Assembly (NCBI GenBank): GCA_041164265.1
Contig: JBEAPR010000045.1
Coordinates: 7,133-71,132, forward strand
From: CALAZP01 sp041164265
Lineage (GTDB): Bacteria > Bacteroidota > Bacteroidia > Chitinophagales > Saprospiraceae
Length of the DNA stretch: 64,000 nucleotides
Direction of reading: 5' to 3'
Part shown: one piece after another, positions 33,901 to 42,476 of the stretch
Numbering within the stretch: the first letter of the stretch is position 1
Layout of the letters: the number at the start of each line of letters is the position of its first letter
The notes under the pieces: model-generated
Databases searched by the model: none
Seen by the model: the letters and a program-made list of their open reading frames with translations, nothing else
What the model was told of the DNA's origin: nothing
Position numbers and translations under genes: made by a program

Positions 33901-34386
33901 AGAAGGTAGGATTTCAATAGGGGTACTCGAACCTATATTGAGGCGGAGATAGACATAGTTATAATCAGAATAAATATTTTTTTCATGCAACAGCAGGTTA
34001 GGTTGATTGGGTTCGATATAGATTCTATCTGGTCCTTCTAAGTAAACTAAAAGGTAATCGCCTTCATCCATGGAACCGTCTTCCATTCCAATAGGTAAGT
34101 AGTTTTTTTGAACGAGGTCGTCTGGATGTGTATTTATAAAATCAGGAGAAAGAATCCCGCCTGGGTTGGAGAAAATTTCGATTTTACCATTGGATAAATC
34201 TGCGGGGGCAATGTTCATTTCGTTTACCAAAAAATTATAGCTTATTTTGTAAATGCCATCTTTGGGAATTGCCATCTGGTAAATTTTGCCTTGGCTAAGG
34301 GATGAAACTGGAAGGAAGCCACCTTGGCTAAAGCTGAGAAAAGGTAGGAGAATGAGGCTAATTATGGATAAAAAAACGACCTTCAT
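30916..34386 (-). CDS. porU: Type IX secretion sortase PorU
   Basis: 1156 residues. Signal peptide ending FLSFSQG, then a long N-terminal region and a C25 (gingipain-type) protease domain at about 420-800. The catalytic pair is visible: histidine in LTYLGHGGING and cysteine in LIVTATCSFTAYDEP. The C-terminus has a FlgD-like Ig domain (LSNYPNPFIDETCFTFDL, GKGIYLYSVRI). PorU removes the C-terminal signal of T9SS cargo and attaches it to the cell surface. Divergent from the PorP-like gene, with 38 bases between. Confidence 0.95.
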   Translation of the reverse strand: MKVVFLSIISLILLPFLSFSQGGFLPVSSLSQGKIYQMAIPKDGIYKISYNFLVNEMNIAPADLSNGKIEIFSNPGGILSPDFINTHPDDLVQKNYLPIGMEDGSMDEGDYLLVYLEGPDRIYIEPNQPNLLLHEKNIYSDYNYVYLRLNIGSSTPIEILPSIDITGDTFSYYDELMVYHEDKRNLLHEWTRLKQGSGQFWYNQWLKVARTVELPDLFDQQGIDFQEEAILRVTMALRAGQNSSFEVSYQNQTLKSPLANRVTALTGNRDTEVAFAHRTTLQTPISLQPNAPLSFTINYPPTGEGSEGWLDFLHLQVRKHLQIRDGGTHFRNLSAIHSAYATFEIDNFTPSAKVWAIDSMGKVHEIQGEIVGNTGKVTVPYPGTYTSFLTFEPQGSFPSPLPIGAIEPQNLHGIQDAELLIIYPQLLREAAEKLAQHRSNHDGYVTEIIEVTRIFNEFGGGRPDPSAIRSFIRMVKSRSDDLKYVLLLGDGSFDHRNRYELGNNLIPVYETESLNPINAFPSDDFYGILFSEDDDPLMGELDVAVGRLPVANLSEAMAVVDKLINYDTQPSHLGNWRNRLLFVADDEDNMLHTRDADQIADQIGDQFPQLNIEKIYLDAFEQISTPGEQRYPEVTTAIEQSIFQGMLTLTYLGHGGINGLAQERILEINDLLSWNNLNRLPLIVTATCSFTAYDEPSIKSAGEVALLNPVGGAIGLLTTVRAVYAQQNADLTEKAMQSLFERNQGRVRSIGEAMKIAKNSFVSSSITLNSRKFALIGDPAQKLAIPELQVFTETINEHIPDPTQPDTLKALQKITLTGYVGDENGEIMGDFNGELFPLVFDKPVQLTTLGQDDTSYPFEYSIQNNRLFKGRASVENGEFSVTFVMPKDINYEVGPGKISYYAQASEGVVDASGYYNALAIGSANLEGLSDNIGPEVSVYLNTTNFKSGDKTGPNPLLLVHLTDENGINVAGNSIGHDLEAILDENDRKSILLNDFYEADLDDYTSGWIRFPLSDLEDGLHTVEVKAWDVANNLGVGNTSFIVIQNESVLIDQLSNYPNPFIDETCFTFDLNSQESPVEVDIHIYAMNGQLVKKLERGLYTIENGGRESCIQWDGRAENGVSLGKGIYLYSVRISKNTPDGQIILGESPLKKLVLLK
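33328..33340 (+). repeat. NCCGAAGGN' hairpin repeat, copy 2 (G:C type)
   Basis: TTTTGCCGAAGGC on the plus strand, antisense to porU, where it encodes part of T-P-S-A-K. Confidence 0.6.
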
Positions 34387-34392
34387 ATTGTG

Positions 34393-34406
34393 TTGGTTAT
34401 AACCAA
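34393..34406. promoter_or_regulatory. Palindrome in the porU/porP divergent promoter region
   Basis: TTGGTTATAACCAA is a perfect 14-base palindrome and fills a third of the 38-base gap between the divergent porU and PorP/SprF genes. It is a plausible operator or paired promoter element controlling both directions. No TAnnTTTG box is seen in the gap. Confidence 0.45.
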
Positions 34407-34424
34407 AAGCATTTAGGTAAACCG

Positions 34425-35453
34425 GTGAAAAAAATAATTATTGTTCAGTTGGTGTTTTTGTTGGGTGGTGTCGGAAAAATTCTTGCACAAGATGCAGTTT
34501 TTTCGCAATTTACCACAGCCCCGGTTCACCTGAATCCGGCATTCACTGGTTTGTCCCCTTCCACAAAAATAAGTTTTATTTATCGATACAGTTTGCCACT
34601 CTGGCCTAACGCCTTTGTAACTTCTGGCGTTAGCGTAGAAAAAGCTTTTCGGGATTTTAATAGTGGATTGGGTTGGACCATTACAAAAGACGAATCAGGT
34701 GATGGAATTTTTTCTGATACTAGAAGTAGGTTATCTTATAGCTATGAGGTCCTAGTCAATACTGATTCTCGTTTTAGATTGGGAATAGATGTCGGGTTGA
34801 TTAATCATAGAATCAATTGGAGTCGATTAATTTTTGAAGATCAAATCGATCCATTAAATGGTCCGTCTGGCTCTGGAAGTATTGAAGATCTACCCCAGTG
34901 GAATAATAAAACAGCATTGGATGTAGGTGCTGGTCTTTTATTTGCTCATCCTTTATGGTATGCGGGACTTTCAATCAGGCATCTAAATAGACCTGAATTG
35001 ACTTTCTTGCATCAAAACCAAGGGACCAGATCCAATATAACTTCAGGTTGGCCCACTAGAATTACTTTCAATGTGGGAACAGAAATTCCTTTTACCTTAT
35101 ACAATATTGGTTCCAGACCGGCGTTTATATCACCAAATCTGATGATGATCAGACAAGGTCCATTCCAGCAGGTAACTGGAGGGGCATATATAGGAATGAG
35201 TTCGGTGTTCGGTGGGTTATGGTACAAAACGGCTGTGCGCAATACTGATGCAGTAGTAGGTATGGTAGGATACAAACATGGAATTTTCAAGTTTGCCTAC
35301 AGTTTTGATTGGTTGGTTTCTGATTTGTCTAATAGTCGTAATGGGGGGTCACATGAATTTTCGGTGATTTTAAACTTTTCGGAAAGTTCTTCCTTTAAAA
35401 ATAGAAGTTCTGCATTGGACATCAATAACTGCTTAAAACTGTATAGTTTTTAA
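34425..35453 (+). CDS. PorP/SprF family outer-membrane protein
   Basis: 342 residues, start codon GTG 34425. Signal peptide ending KILAQ, then QDAVFSQFTTAPVHLNPAFT, the family's hallmark opening (FSQF...P...LNPAFTG), and a predicted beta-barrel. PorP and SprF proteins help secrete or anchor particular T9SS cargo and SprB-type adhesins. Lies between porU and gldJ, so it belongs to the secretion/gliding set; which cargo it serves cannot be told. Confidence 0.9.
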   Translation: MKKIIIVQLVFLLGGVGKILAQDAVFSQFTTAPVHLNPAFTGLSPSTKISFIYRYSLPLWPNAFVTSGVSVEKAFRDFNSGLGWTITKDESGDGIFSDTRSRLSYSYEVLVNTDSRFRLGIDVGLINHRINWSRLIFEDQIDPLNGPSGSGSIEDLPQWNNKTALDVGAGLLFAHPLWYAGLSIRHLNRPELTFLHQNQGTRSNITSGWPTRITFNVGTEIPFTLYNIGSRPAFISPNLMMIRQGPFQQVTGGAYIGMSSVFGGLWYKTAVRNTDAVVGMVGYKHGIFKFAYSFDWLVSDLSNSRNGGSHEFSVILNFSESSSFKNRSSALDINNCLKLYSF

Positions 35454-35454
35454 A

Positions 35455-35462
35455 TATATTTG
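35455..35462 (+). promoter_or_regulatory. Promoter -7 box for gldJ
   Basis: TATATTTG fits TAnnTTTG exactly, begins two bases after the PorP-like stop and lies 26 bases before the gldJ start. No clear -33 TTTG. It indicates gldJ and murF have their own transcription start. Confidence 0.6.
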
Positions 35463-35487
35463 CAAACCAATTAACTAAACATAAAGA

Positions 35488-36987
35488 ATGAAAAATATTT
35501 TCAATTTTGTCCTGGTGATTGCTGTGGTTTTCGCAGTTGCAGCATGTGGCAGCAACAAAGAAGCTTCTTCTTCCACTGGTTGGAAATACAATGACGAAAA
35601 GTGGGGTGGTTTTGAAAAAATTGAGGACAATGGCCAAATTACTGGTCCTAACCTGGTTTTGATTGAAGGAGGTACTTTTACCATGGGGGTAACTACTCAA
35701 GATGTGACTTTCGATTGGAATAATATTCCTAGAAGGGTGACCGTATCTTCATTTTATATGGATGAAACGGAGGTTTCTAATTTGGATTACCGAGAATATT
35801 TATACTGGGTAGAAAGGGTATGGGGAGAATCTTATCCGGAAGTTTACAATAATGCCTATCCCGATGTTAATGTTTGGAGAGAAGAATTGTCATATAATGA
35901 ACCATTAGTGGAAAGTTATTTTACTCACCCTTCTTACGATGAATATCCAGTTGTAGGGGTTTCTTGGGTACAAGCTAATGAGTATGCCAAGTGGAGAACG
36001 GATCGGGTAAATGAGATGTTGTTGATCCAGAAGGGGATACTCAATCCCAATATGGAACAAAAAGATGAGGATAATTTTAACACAGAATCCTACTTAGCAG
36101 GGCAATATCAAGGTGACGTTCGTAAAAATTTGAAAGATTTAGGTACAGGTGGAGAGCGGCCAGTTCGTTTTTCAGATGGGATATTACTACCTGATTACAG
36201 ACTTCCAACAGAGGCTGAGTGGGAATACGCTGCTTTGGCTTTGAAGGGTAATCAAGTCAACGAGAAAGATGAATTGATTAGCGATAGGAGGTTTTACCCT
36301 TGGGACGGTTATACGGTGAGATACCAGAAAAGAGATAAAAATCAAGGTATGTTGTTGGCCAACTTTAAAAGGTCTGGAGGGGATTATATGGGAATGGCTG
36401 GTAGATTAAACGACAATGCTGCTACCACTGCTCCAGTTCGATCATTTTTACCCAATGATTTTGGGTTGTACAATATGGCCGGAAATGTCAACGAATGGGT
36501 GTTAGATTTATATAGACCTTTGACCACATCAACCATCAGAGATTCGGAAACTCAAGATTTAAATCCATTTAGAGGGAATAGATTTTCCAAGTTGGAAGTA
36601 GATGAGGATGGTAATCCAGTTGAAAAAGATAGTTTGGGTAGGTTGAGATACACTTATATAGAAGATGATGAGATTGGACAGAGAGAAAATTATAGATCAG
36701 GCAGTGTATTTGATTATCTTGACGGAGATGAAGAATCTAGAGTTCAATATGAATATGGTAAGCACACTTTGGTGAGTAACAAATCTAGAGTGTATAAAGG
36801 AGGTTCTTGGGCGGACAGGGCATATTGGTTATCCCCAGGAGCCAGAAGATACAAAGACGAGGATGCTGCAGATCGAACTATCGGATTCAGGTGTGCTATG
36901 ATTCGAACCGGAGCCCCGGCGGGCAATGATGGTGATGGAGGAAATCAATTTAAATCCACCTCCAAAAGAAGTTCAAGAAGGTATTAA
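35488..36987 (+). CDS. gldJ: Gliding motility/T9SS lipoprotein GldJ
   Basis: 499 residues. Lipoprotein signal with lipobox ending AVAAC (Cys20). The rest is a sulfatase-modifying-factor (FGE/SUMF1) fold: LVLIEGGTFTMG, NNIPRRVTVSSFYMDETEVS, YPVVGVSWVQANEYAKWRTD, YRLPTEAEWEYAA, NMAGNVNEWVLDLY and VYKGGSWADRAYW. GldJ and GldK share the fold; the segment YLYWVERVWGESYPEVY and linkage to porU and murF point to GldJ. It stabilises GldK and the gliding motor in flavobacteria. No sign of oxidase activity is implied. Confidence 0.9.
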   Translation: MKNIFNFVLVIAVVFAVAACGSNKEASSSTGWKYNDEKWGGFEKIEDNGQITGPNLVLIEGGTFTMGVTTQDVTFDWNNIPRRVTVSSFYMDETEVSNLDYREYLYWVERVWGESYPEVYNNAYPDVNVWREELSYNEPLVESYFTHPSYDEYPVVGVSWVQANEYAKWRTDRVNEMLLIQKGILNPNMEQKDEDNFNTESYLAGQYQGDVRKNLKDLGTGGERPVRFSDGILLPDYRLPTEAEWEYAALALKGNQVNEKDELISDRRFYPWDGYTVRYQKRDKNQGMLLANFKRSGGDYMGMAGRLNDNAATTAPVRSFLPNDFGLYNMAGNVNEWVLDLYRPLTTSTIRDSETQDLNPFRGNRFSKLEVDEDGNPVEKDSLGRLRYTYIEDDEIGQRENYRSGSVFDYLDGDEESRVQYEYGKHTLVSNKSRVYKGGSWADRAYWLSPGARRYKDEDAADRTIGFRCAMIRTGAPAGNDGDGGNQFKSTSKRSSRRY

Positions 36988-36993
36988 TTGGTG

Positions 36994-38307
36994 ATGCTTC
37001 CGCAAAATTTATATCCCCTTTTTTTAAAAAGTAGAGCAGTCACCATTGACTCTCGAAAAGTTAAAAAAGGGGATATTTTTTTTGCCTTAAAAGGAGAGCG
37101 GACTGATGGCAACCAATTTGCAATACAAGCTATACAAAATGGCGCGATTGCTGCTGTAGTAGATGATCCCCAATTAAAAGAAACCCCGGGGTGTATATAT
37201 GTGGAAGATACCCTGGTCAGCCTCCAAAGCTTAGCTACCTATCATCGCTCTCAAATGACTATTCCAGTGATTGGTTTAACAGGCTCCAATGGCAAAACCA
37301 CTACTAAAAAATTAATACACCACTTATTATCTGCCAAATATCAAGCTTATTGTACCCCTGGTAATTATAATAACCATATAGGAGTGCCTCTATCGGTCTT
37401 GAGTATCCCAGAACAAGCAGAAATTGCTGTAATTGAGATGGGTGCCAACCATCAAAAAGAAATTGCATTTTTATCTGAGATTTGTCAGCCTACACATGGC
37501 TTAATAACCAATATTGGTAAAGCTCATTTAGAGGGATTTGGTGGAATTGAAGGGGTGAAAATAGGAAAGGGGGAGTTATATGATTATTTAGCTGTTCACA
37601 ATGGAGTTGTTTTCTATAATGAAGAAGAGCCATTTTTGCCTGAGATGGCTCAGAAAATTCCAAATCGAGTAGCTTATTCAAGCAAAGGGTTTTTAACTCA
37701 ATCGAATGATGACGTTCGATTTAAAAGCCTTCAGTTCGAACCTTCTATTTCATTTGATCTTTATTATTCGGGTGTTGTTCATCAGCGACAACTCATCGAA
37801 GTGTCTTTATTTGGACCCTATAACTTTGCAAATATTATCTCTGCTATAACGGTTGCCTCCTATTTTGATGTTAATTTGGAGGCTATTGGAGTAGCACTTA
37901 GAAATTTTCAACCAGAATCTAATAGGAGTGAACAAGTGTTTTGGAGGGACAATACGGTTCTCATGGATGCTTATAATGCCAATCCTAATAGTATGAAATC
38001 AGCTATCGAATCTTTTGCTAAAATGAAAAGTAGGCAAAAGCAAATGATGATAATAGGTGAAATGTATGAGTTAGGTGAATATTCCGAAATGGAGCATCGA
38101 GAAATAGTAAAAATATGTATGGCATATACTGAAATCGAAGTGATTTTGGTAGGTAAAGCGTATAAGGATTTTGCTGATGAATATGGACTTAATTGGTTTC
38201 CCAATGCCGCTGCATTGCGTTTGGAGTGGGAGGCACAACCTCCAAGTAATTGCTTTATGCTATTAAAGGGTTCTAGAGGAGTTGCTTTAGAAAATGTACT
38301 TTTTTAA
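36994..38307 (+). CDS. murF: UDP-MurNAc-tripeptide--D-Ala-D-Ala ligase MurF
   Basis: 437 residues from ATG 36994; a TTG at 36988 directly after the gldJ stop is a less likely start. Adds D-Ala-D-Ala to the cell-wall precursor. N-terminal VTIDSRKVKKGDIFFALKGE, ATP-binding GLTGSNGKTTTKKL, carbamate/metal region EMGANHQKEI, LITNIGKAHLEGFG, and C-terminal DAYNANPNSMKSAI with LLKGSRGVALE. Six bases after gldJ, probably cotranscribed. Converges with the arginase-fold gene, overlapping it by four bases. Confidence 0.96.
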   Translation: MLPQNLYPLFLKSRAVTIDSRKVKKGDIFFALKGERTDGNQFAIQAIQNGAIAAVVDDPQLKETPGCIYVEDTLVSLQSLATYHRSQMTIPVIGLTGSNGKTTTKKLIHHLLSAKYQAYCTPGNYNNHIGVPLSVLSIPEQAEIAVIEMGANHQKEIAFLSEICQPTHGLITNIGKAHLEGFGGIEGVKIGKGELYDYLAVHNGVVFYNEEEPFLPEMAQKIPNRVAYSSKGFLTQSNDDVRFKSLQFEPSISFDLYYSGVVHQRQLIEVSLFGPYNFANIISAITVASYFDVNLEAIGVALRNFQPESNRSEQVFWRDNTVLMDAYNANPNSMKSAIESFAKMKSRQKQMMIIGEMYELGEYSEMEHREIVKICMAYTEIEVILVGKAYKDFADEYGLNWFPNAAALRLEWEAQPPSNCFMLLKGSRGVALENVLF

Positions 38308-39401
38308 TCAAACCTTCGCAAAGCGTTAACCAACCGTTCAGGTAATTCATTCCTACAAGACATTTGATAATCCTCATAACTGCAGGGAATGAGTCGATGT
38401 CGATATAATTGTTTTTTTGTTTTTATAGGTACTTGTAACCACCAGCGACCGCTTTTTCCACTCTTCCAGAAAGTTAGTTGATAGTCTAGTTGTTTCATTT
38501 CTACAATGTATTCAATTAAACCCTCTGTGGAAACAGGGAAATCTTGGAATCTTGAGCTATAACCTTCTAGGAAGTACCAAATCATCTGTGCTATGGTTTG
38601 AGCCGATATACCAGCATGATCTTTGCTCAGGTCAAATCCGTAAATACCAAATGACTTCATTTTATCACTTAAACCTGCATATCGAGTAATTTGACAAGCC
38701 TCTTCGGTAAAAAAACCACTAGGACTGATTTCCACCATGCCCGGAGCTTCAAGGTATTTTAGGGCAGTCATATTAAAGGCCATAATATCAGCATCTCGAA
38801 TTAATGGCTCTACATCCGAAAGGTTGCCTTTAGCTAATCCCAATCTTAAAAAATCAAAATAATGATCTTCGAGAAATTCCAGAATATGGGGATCTATGTA
38901 CTGATTTTGAAATCCCAGGCAAGTCAGATGGAATAATCTGGAGTTTTTGTTAAAAAGAGCTTCATTCAAGTAAAGTTCGTTGGCAGTAGAAAGGTCCCCT
39001 GACGGGTCTAATCGAATTTTATCGTCGACTAACGCCAAACTCACTGCTTGTTGTTTGCCTTGAAAAGCTTTGTATTGCGCTAGTTGGAATTTGGAATCTC
39101 CACAAATAATAATTGGAAGGATGTTAACTTCTTGTAATTCTTTCAAAACCGGAATAAAGAAAGGAATTTCTTCTTTTCTCAAATCCCCGAGGTCTACTAT
39201 AGTGGTCGGATTAAAGGGGAACCTCATGGCGTACAATTGATTCCTTATTTCTTCCATATTACTTTTACCTACTCCGATAATAGCAATTTTCACCCCATTT
39301 AAATCTGGAATTCTTCCCTTATTAACCACTATATTATTGCCCATTTGGTAGGGAGCATAATGATTTTCATTTTTTACCGGTTGAAACCAAATATCCAGCA
39401 T
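38304..39401 (-). CDS. Arginase/formimidoylglutamase-fold protein lacking metal ligands
   Basis: 365 residues. Aligns by eye with the arginase/formiminoglutamase family, but the manganese motifs are gone: GGDHS is CGDSK (100-104), DAHxD is VDDK (125-128), and the S-x-D-x-D motif is MAFNMTALK (207-215). C-terminal residues about 325-365 (SGRWWLQVP, HRLIPCSYEDYQMSCRNELP) are beyond the enzyme core. Automatic annotation would call it formimidoylglutamase; I expect no hydrolase activity. Many Bacteroidota have such a gene near secretion or topoisomerase genes, from memory. Function unknown. Confidence 0.75.
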   Translation of the reverse strand: MLDIWFQPVKNENHYAPYQMGNNIVVNKGRIPDLNGVKIAIIGVGKSNMEEIRNQLYAMRFPFNPTTIVDLGDLRKEEIPFFIPVLKELQEVNILPIIICGDSKFQLAQYKAFQGKQQAVSLALVDDKIRLDPSGDLSTANELYLNEALFNKNSRLFHLTCLGFQNQYIDPHILEFLEDHYFDFLRLGLAKGNLSDVEPLIRDADIMAFNMTALKYLEAPGMVEISPSGFFTEEACQITRYAGLSDKMKSFGIYGFDLSKDHAGISAQTIAQMIWYFLEGYSSRFQDFPVSTEGLIEYIVEMKQLDYQLTFWKSGKSGRWWLQVPIKTKKQLYRHRLIPCSYEDYQMSCRNELPERLVNALRRFD

Positions 39402-39478
39402 GTCTTTATCAGTTGAAGACCAAAGATAAGTAGTCTTAGGTGTTTAGAATAGAATAATTATTTTAGCAAGTAAAAACT

Positions 39479-40849
39479 ATGTTTCGAAACATTAGCGTGG
39501 TACTTTTTGCAGTGATTTTATCTTTTCAAATATCCTTTGGTCAATCTAGGAAGAGAGACCAAAAACCTTCAACGCCTGCCACTTTACCAGATGGGTGGGA
39601 AACGGGAGTGGGATTGAGTTATGCTTGGATAGGTAAAGACGGGACGGTGGAACCCAACAGTGGCTATGGGGTAGGGATTCATTGGAGAAAGGCTCTAGAT
39701 TATTTATTTTCTATAAGGCTTGAAATCAATGGAGCCTTACCTACAGGGACGGATATTCAATCCAATATTCCATTTGAAACCCAGTGGATAGATGGACAGG
39801 TTCTAGGGGTAGTTACCTTAAATAACCTCAGGTGGAATGCCCCTAATGTTGAGAAAAAGACTAATATCTATGCACTAGTTGGTGGTGGTGGCAACTGGTT
39901 TACCACTGATCAACCGACGGTAGAGGGAGTTATAAATGGTCATGTAACTGGTGGATTGGGTTTTGCTCTTCGGGTAAATGAAAAAATCAATATAGGTGTG
40001 GAGCATCAAGTTAGCGGAGTTTTGGGAGAACGCCATTCACTGCTTAACGGGGGAGGCAAGGGAGATTATTTGCATCGGACAGGGGTAAGGGTTAATTTTA
40101 ATATAGGGGTAAAAAAGAAGGCGGAACCATTATATTGGCAAAACCCTATGAAAGTGGTGCTGAATGACCTTCAAGAATTGAAAGATCGCCCTGTGGTTAG
40201 TTTGCAAGACACTGACAAAGACGGCGTACCTGATGCTCTAGATTTGGAACCCAATACTTCCAGAGATGCTATAGTGGATACCAAAGGAAGAACTTTGGAT
40301 AGTGATAAGGATGGCGTACCTGATCATTTAGACTTACAGCCCTTTTATACGCCTAGACAGGGCGAATATGTGAACGCTGAAGGAGTAGTTGAGGAGTTAA
40401 ATGGGCCCCTTTCCGAAGAGAGAGTCAAAGCACTGATTGCAGAAGCTATCGAGCAAAGAATGGCTCAAGGGTCCTCAGCAAATGCTGAATGGTTTCTGCC
40501 AATGATTCATTTTGATATAGAGAGTACAACAATAAAATATACAGATTACGGTACCTTGGCCAATATTGGAAGATTACTAGAAAGTAGTCCAGATGTCCAA
40601 TTGGTTGTGATTGGTCATGCCGATCAAACTGGAGATGCTAGAATTAATAACAGTCTGTCATACGCTAGGGCTGCCTCGGTGATTCGACATTTGGTCAATG
40701 AATATAGCTTAACTCGTGACCGATTTATTCTACAATGGAAGGGAAAGGATCAGGCTTTAGTTCCATCCGATAACAATTTGATGAACCGAAGAGTAGAATT
40801 TAGAATTGCTGGACCTGAGGATAAAGAAATGAATCCTCCAAGGGATTAA
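39479..40849 (+). CDS. OmpA-family outer-membrane protein
   Basis: 456 residues. Signal peptide ending SFGQS, an eight-strand-type barrel (about 40-210), two thrombospondin type 3 calcium repeats (DTDKDGVPDALDLEP, DSDKDGVPDHLDLQP), a linker and a C-terminal OmpA peptidoglycan-binding domain (about 335-450, with VVIGHADQTGDARINNSLSY and NNLMNRRVEFRI). Anchors the outer membrane to the wall. Stands alone between two opposing genes, 77 bases after the divergent arginase-fold start. Confidence 0.92.
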   Translation: MFRNISVVLFAVILSFQISFGQSRKRDQKPSTPATLPDGWETGVGLSYAWIGKDGTVEPNSGYGVGIHWRKALDYLFSIRLEINGALPTGTDIQSNIPFETQWIDGQVLGVVTLNNLRWNAPNVEKKTNIYALVGGGGNWFTTDQPTVEGVINGHVTGGLGFALRVNEKINIGVEHQVSGVLGERHSLLNGGGKGDYLHRTGVRVNFNIGVKKKAEPLYWQNPMKVVLNDLQELKDRPVVSLQDTDKDGVPDALDLEPNTSRDAIVDTKGRTLDSDKDGVPDHLDLQPFYTPRQGEYVNAEGVVEELNGPLSEERVKALIAEAIEQRMAQGSSANAEWFLPMIHFDIESTTIKYTDYGTLANIGRLLESSPDVQLVVIGHADQTGDARINNSLSYARAASVIRHLVNEYSLTRDRFILQWKGKDQALVPSDNNLMNRRVEFRIAGPEDKEMNPPRD

Positions 40850-40901
40850 TTTGAAACTAAGGAGCTATCGATTTGTTATTGATGGCATATAATTTTAATT
40901 C

Positions 40902-41495
40902 ATGAATGATTCAAGGAAACAGGCTGAAGCGGTTATTCCTACAGAATACGGAAATTTCAATATGATTGCTTTTTCGGAAAACGAAAGCGATTGGATGCCT
41001 CATTTGGCATTGGTTCATGAAAAAACAAACCTCGATCAACCTGTTCTAGTTAGAATTCACAGTGAATGCATTACTGGCGATTTATTTGGTTCCCATCGTT
41101 GTGATTGTGGGGAGCAATTGGAAAAAGCATTACAATTAACATCGGAAAATGGCGGAATTGTCATTTATTTGAGACAGGAGGGTAGAGGAATCGGAATAAT
41201 TAACAAACTTAAGGCATATAACCTTCAAGATGAAGGTTATGATACCATAGATGCTAATGTGCATCTAGGACTTGATATAGATGCCAGAGATTATAAAGAA
41301 GCCTTTAGAATGTTACAGACTCTTAAGGTAAGAAGGATAATACTTTTGACTAATAATCCGGACAAAATTGAGGTATTTGAAAACAGTTCTATAGAATTGG
41401 TGAGTAGGAAACCCCTGGAAATTCCTTCAAAAAAGGAAAATGAAGCCTATCTCCATACTAAGAAAAAATTAATGGGGCACTTTTTGAATGATTAG
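40902..41495 (+). CDS. ribA: GTP cyclohydrolase II
   Basis: 197 residues, a stand-alone RibA rather than a RibBA fusion. First step of riboflavin synthesis from GTP. Zinc ligands Cys56, Cys67 and Cys69 in SECITGDLFGSHRCDCGEQ; catalytic arginine region YLRQEGRGIG; C-terminal VRRIILLTNNPDKIEVF. The stop overlaps the opposing ftsY stop by three to four bases (41492-41495). No riboswitch-like FMN element is seen in the 52-base gap upstream. Confidence 0.93.
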   Translation: MNDSRKQAEAVIPTEYGNFNMIAFSENESDWMPHLALVHEKTNLDQPVLVRIHSECITGDLFGSHRCDCGEQLEKALQLTSENGGIVIYLRQEGRGIGIINKLKAYNLQDEGYDTIDANVHLGLDIDARDYKEAFRMLQTLKVRRIILLTNNPDKIEVFENSSIELVSRKPLEIPSKKENEAYLHTKKKLMGHFLND

Positions 41496-42451
41496 TCCTG
41501 AAAAAGAGTTTCGACAAATTGGATTTTGTCAAATAATTGAATTTGGTCAATCCCTTCGCCCACACCTATGTATCGAATAGGAATTTTAAATTGATCCGAT
41601 ATGCCAATGGCCACTCCACCTTTAGCAGTGCCATCTAGTTTGGTAAGTGCCAAACAAGTTACTTCTGTGGCATCGGTGAAGTGTCTAGCTTGTTCTACGG
41701 CATTTTGACCAGTAGTAGCATCTAAGACTAACAGCACATCTTGAGGAGCCCCATCCATCCTTTTTCCAACTGAACGTTTTATTTTAGATAACTCTTGCAT
41801 AAGGTGACCTTTAGTATGTAGGCGCCCAGCCGTATCTATGATGGCTACGTCACAATTGTTTTTTATTGCATAATCTACTGTTTCGAAGGCCACTGCAGCT
41901 GGATCTGTATTCATCCCTTTAGCATAAAAATCACATCCTACCCGTTCCGACCATATTTTAAGTTGATCAACAGCAGCTGCTCGAAAGGTATCCCCTGCTC
42001 CGAGTACTACTTTTTTCCCCGCTTGTTTAAATCGATTAGCTAGTTTACCTATAGTGGTTGTTTTACCAACGCCATTCACCCCAACTACCAATAATACATA
42101 TAACTCTCCTTCTTTAGCATAGTCAAAACCGCTATCGGCAGTATCCTTATGATCCGCTAATAAAGCAATTATTTCTTCTTTTAGGATTTGGTTCAATTCC
42201 TCCGTGTTCATATACTTATCCTTAGCTACTCTGTCCTCAATACGTTCAATTATTTTGACAGTAGTATCTAATCCGACATCAGAAGTCATTAGAACATTTT
42301 CTAAGTCGTCTAAAACCGAATCATCAACTGAGGATTTCCCAGCAATGGTTCTGGATAATTGTTCTAGAAACCCTTTTTTGGTTTTCTGTAAACCTTGGTT
42401 GAGGTCCTTTGAATCCTCTGGCTTTTTGAAAATATTTTTTAGGAAAGACAT
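41492..42451 (-). CDS. ftsY: Signal recognition particle receptor FtsY
   Basis: 319 residues: short N-terminal region (no long acidic A domain), N domain, then the SRP-type GTPase. Motifs: VVGVNGVGKTTTIGKLANRF (G1), DTFRAAAVDQL, DTAGRLHTKGHLMQEL (G3), TKLDGTAKGGVA (G4) and GVGEGIDQIQLF. Docks ribosome-SRP complexes at SecYEG. Follows the L28-L33-DUF4295 genes on the minus strand, but a terminator lies between, so it may depend on readthrough or a promoter I cannot see. Confidence 0.96.
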   Translation of the reverse strand: MSFLKNIFKKPEDSKDLNQGLQKTKKGFLEQLSRTIAGKSSVDDSVLDDLENVLMTSDVGLDTTVKIIERIEDRVAKDKYMNTEELNQILKEEIIALLADHKDTADSGFDYAKEGELYVLLVVGVNGVGKTTTIGKLANRFKQAGKKVVLGAGDTFRAAAVDQLKIWSERVGCDFYAKGMNTDPAAVAFETVDYAIKNNCDVAIIDTAGRLHTKGHLMQELSKIKRSVGKRMDGAPQDVLLVLDATTGQNAVEQARHFTDATEVTCLALTKLDGTAKGGVAIGISDQFKIPIRYIGVGEGIDQIQLFDKIQFVETLFQD

Positions 42452-42476
42452 GATAAGTTGAATTGGGGAAAGGGGT

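Noticed and set aside
40197..40350. Direct repeat in the OmpA-family gene
   Set aside because: These are the two thrombospondin type 3 calcium-binding repeats of the protein, not a DNA repeat.
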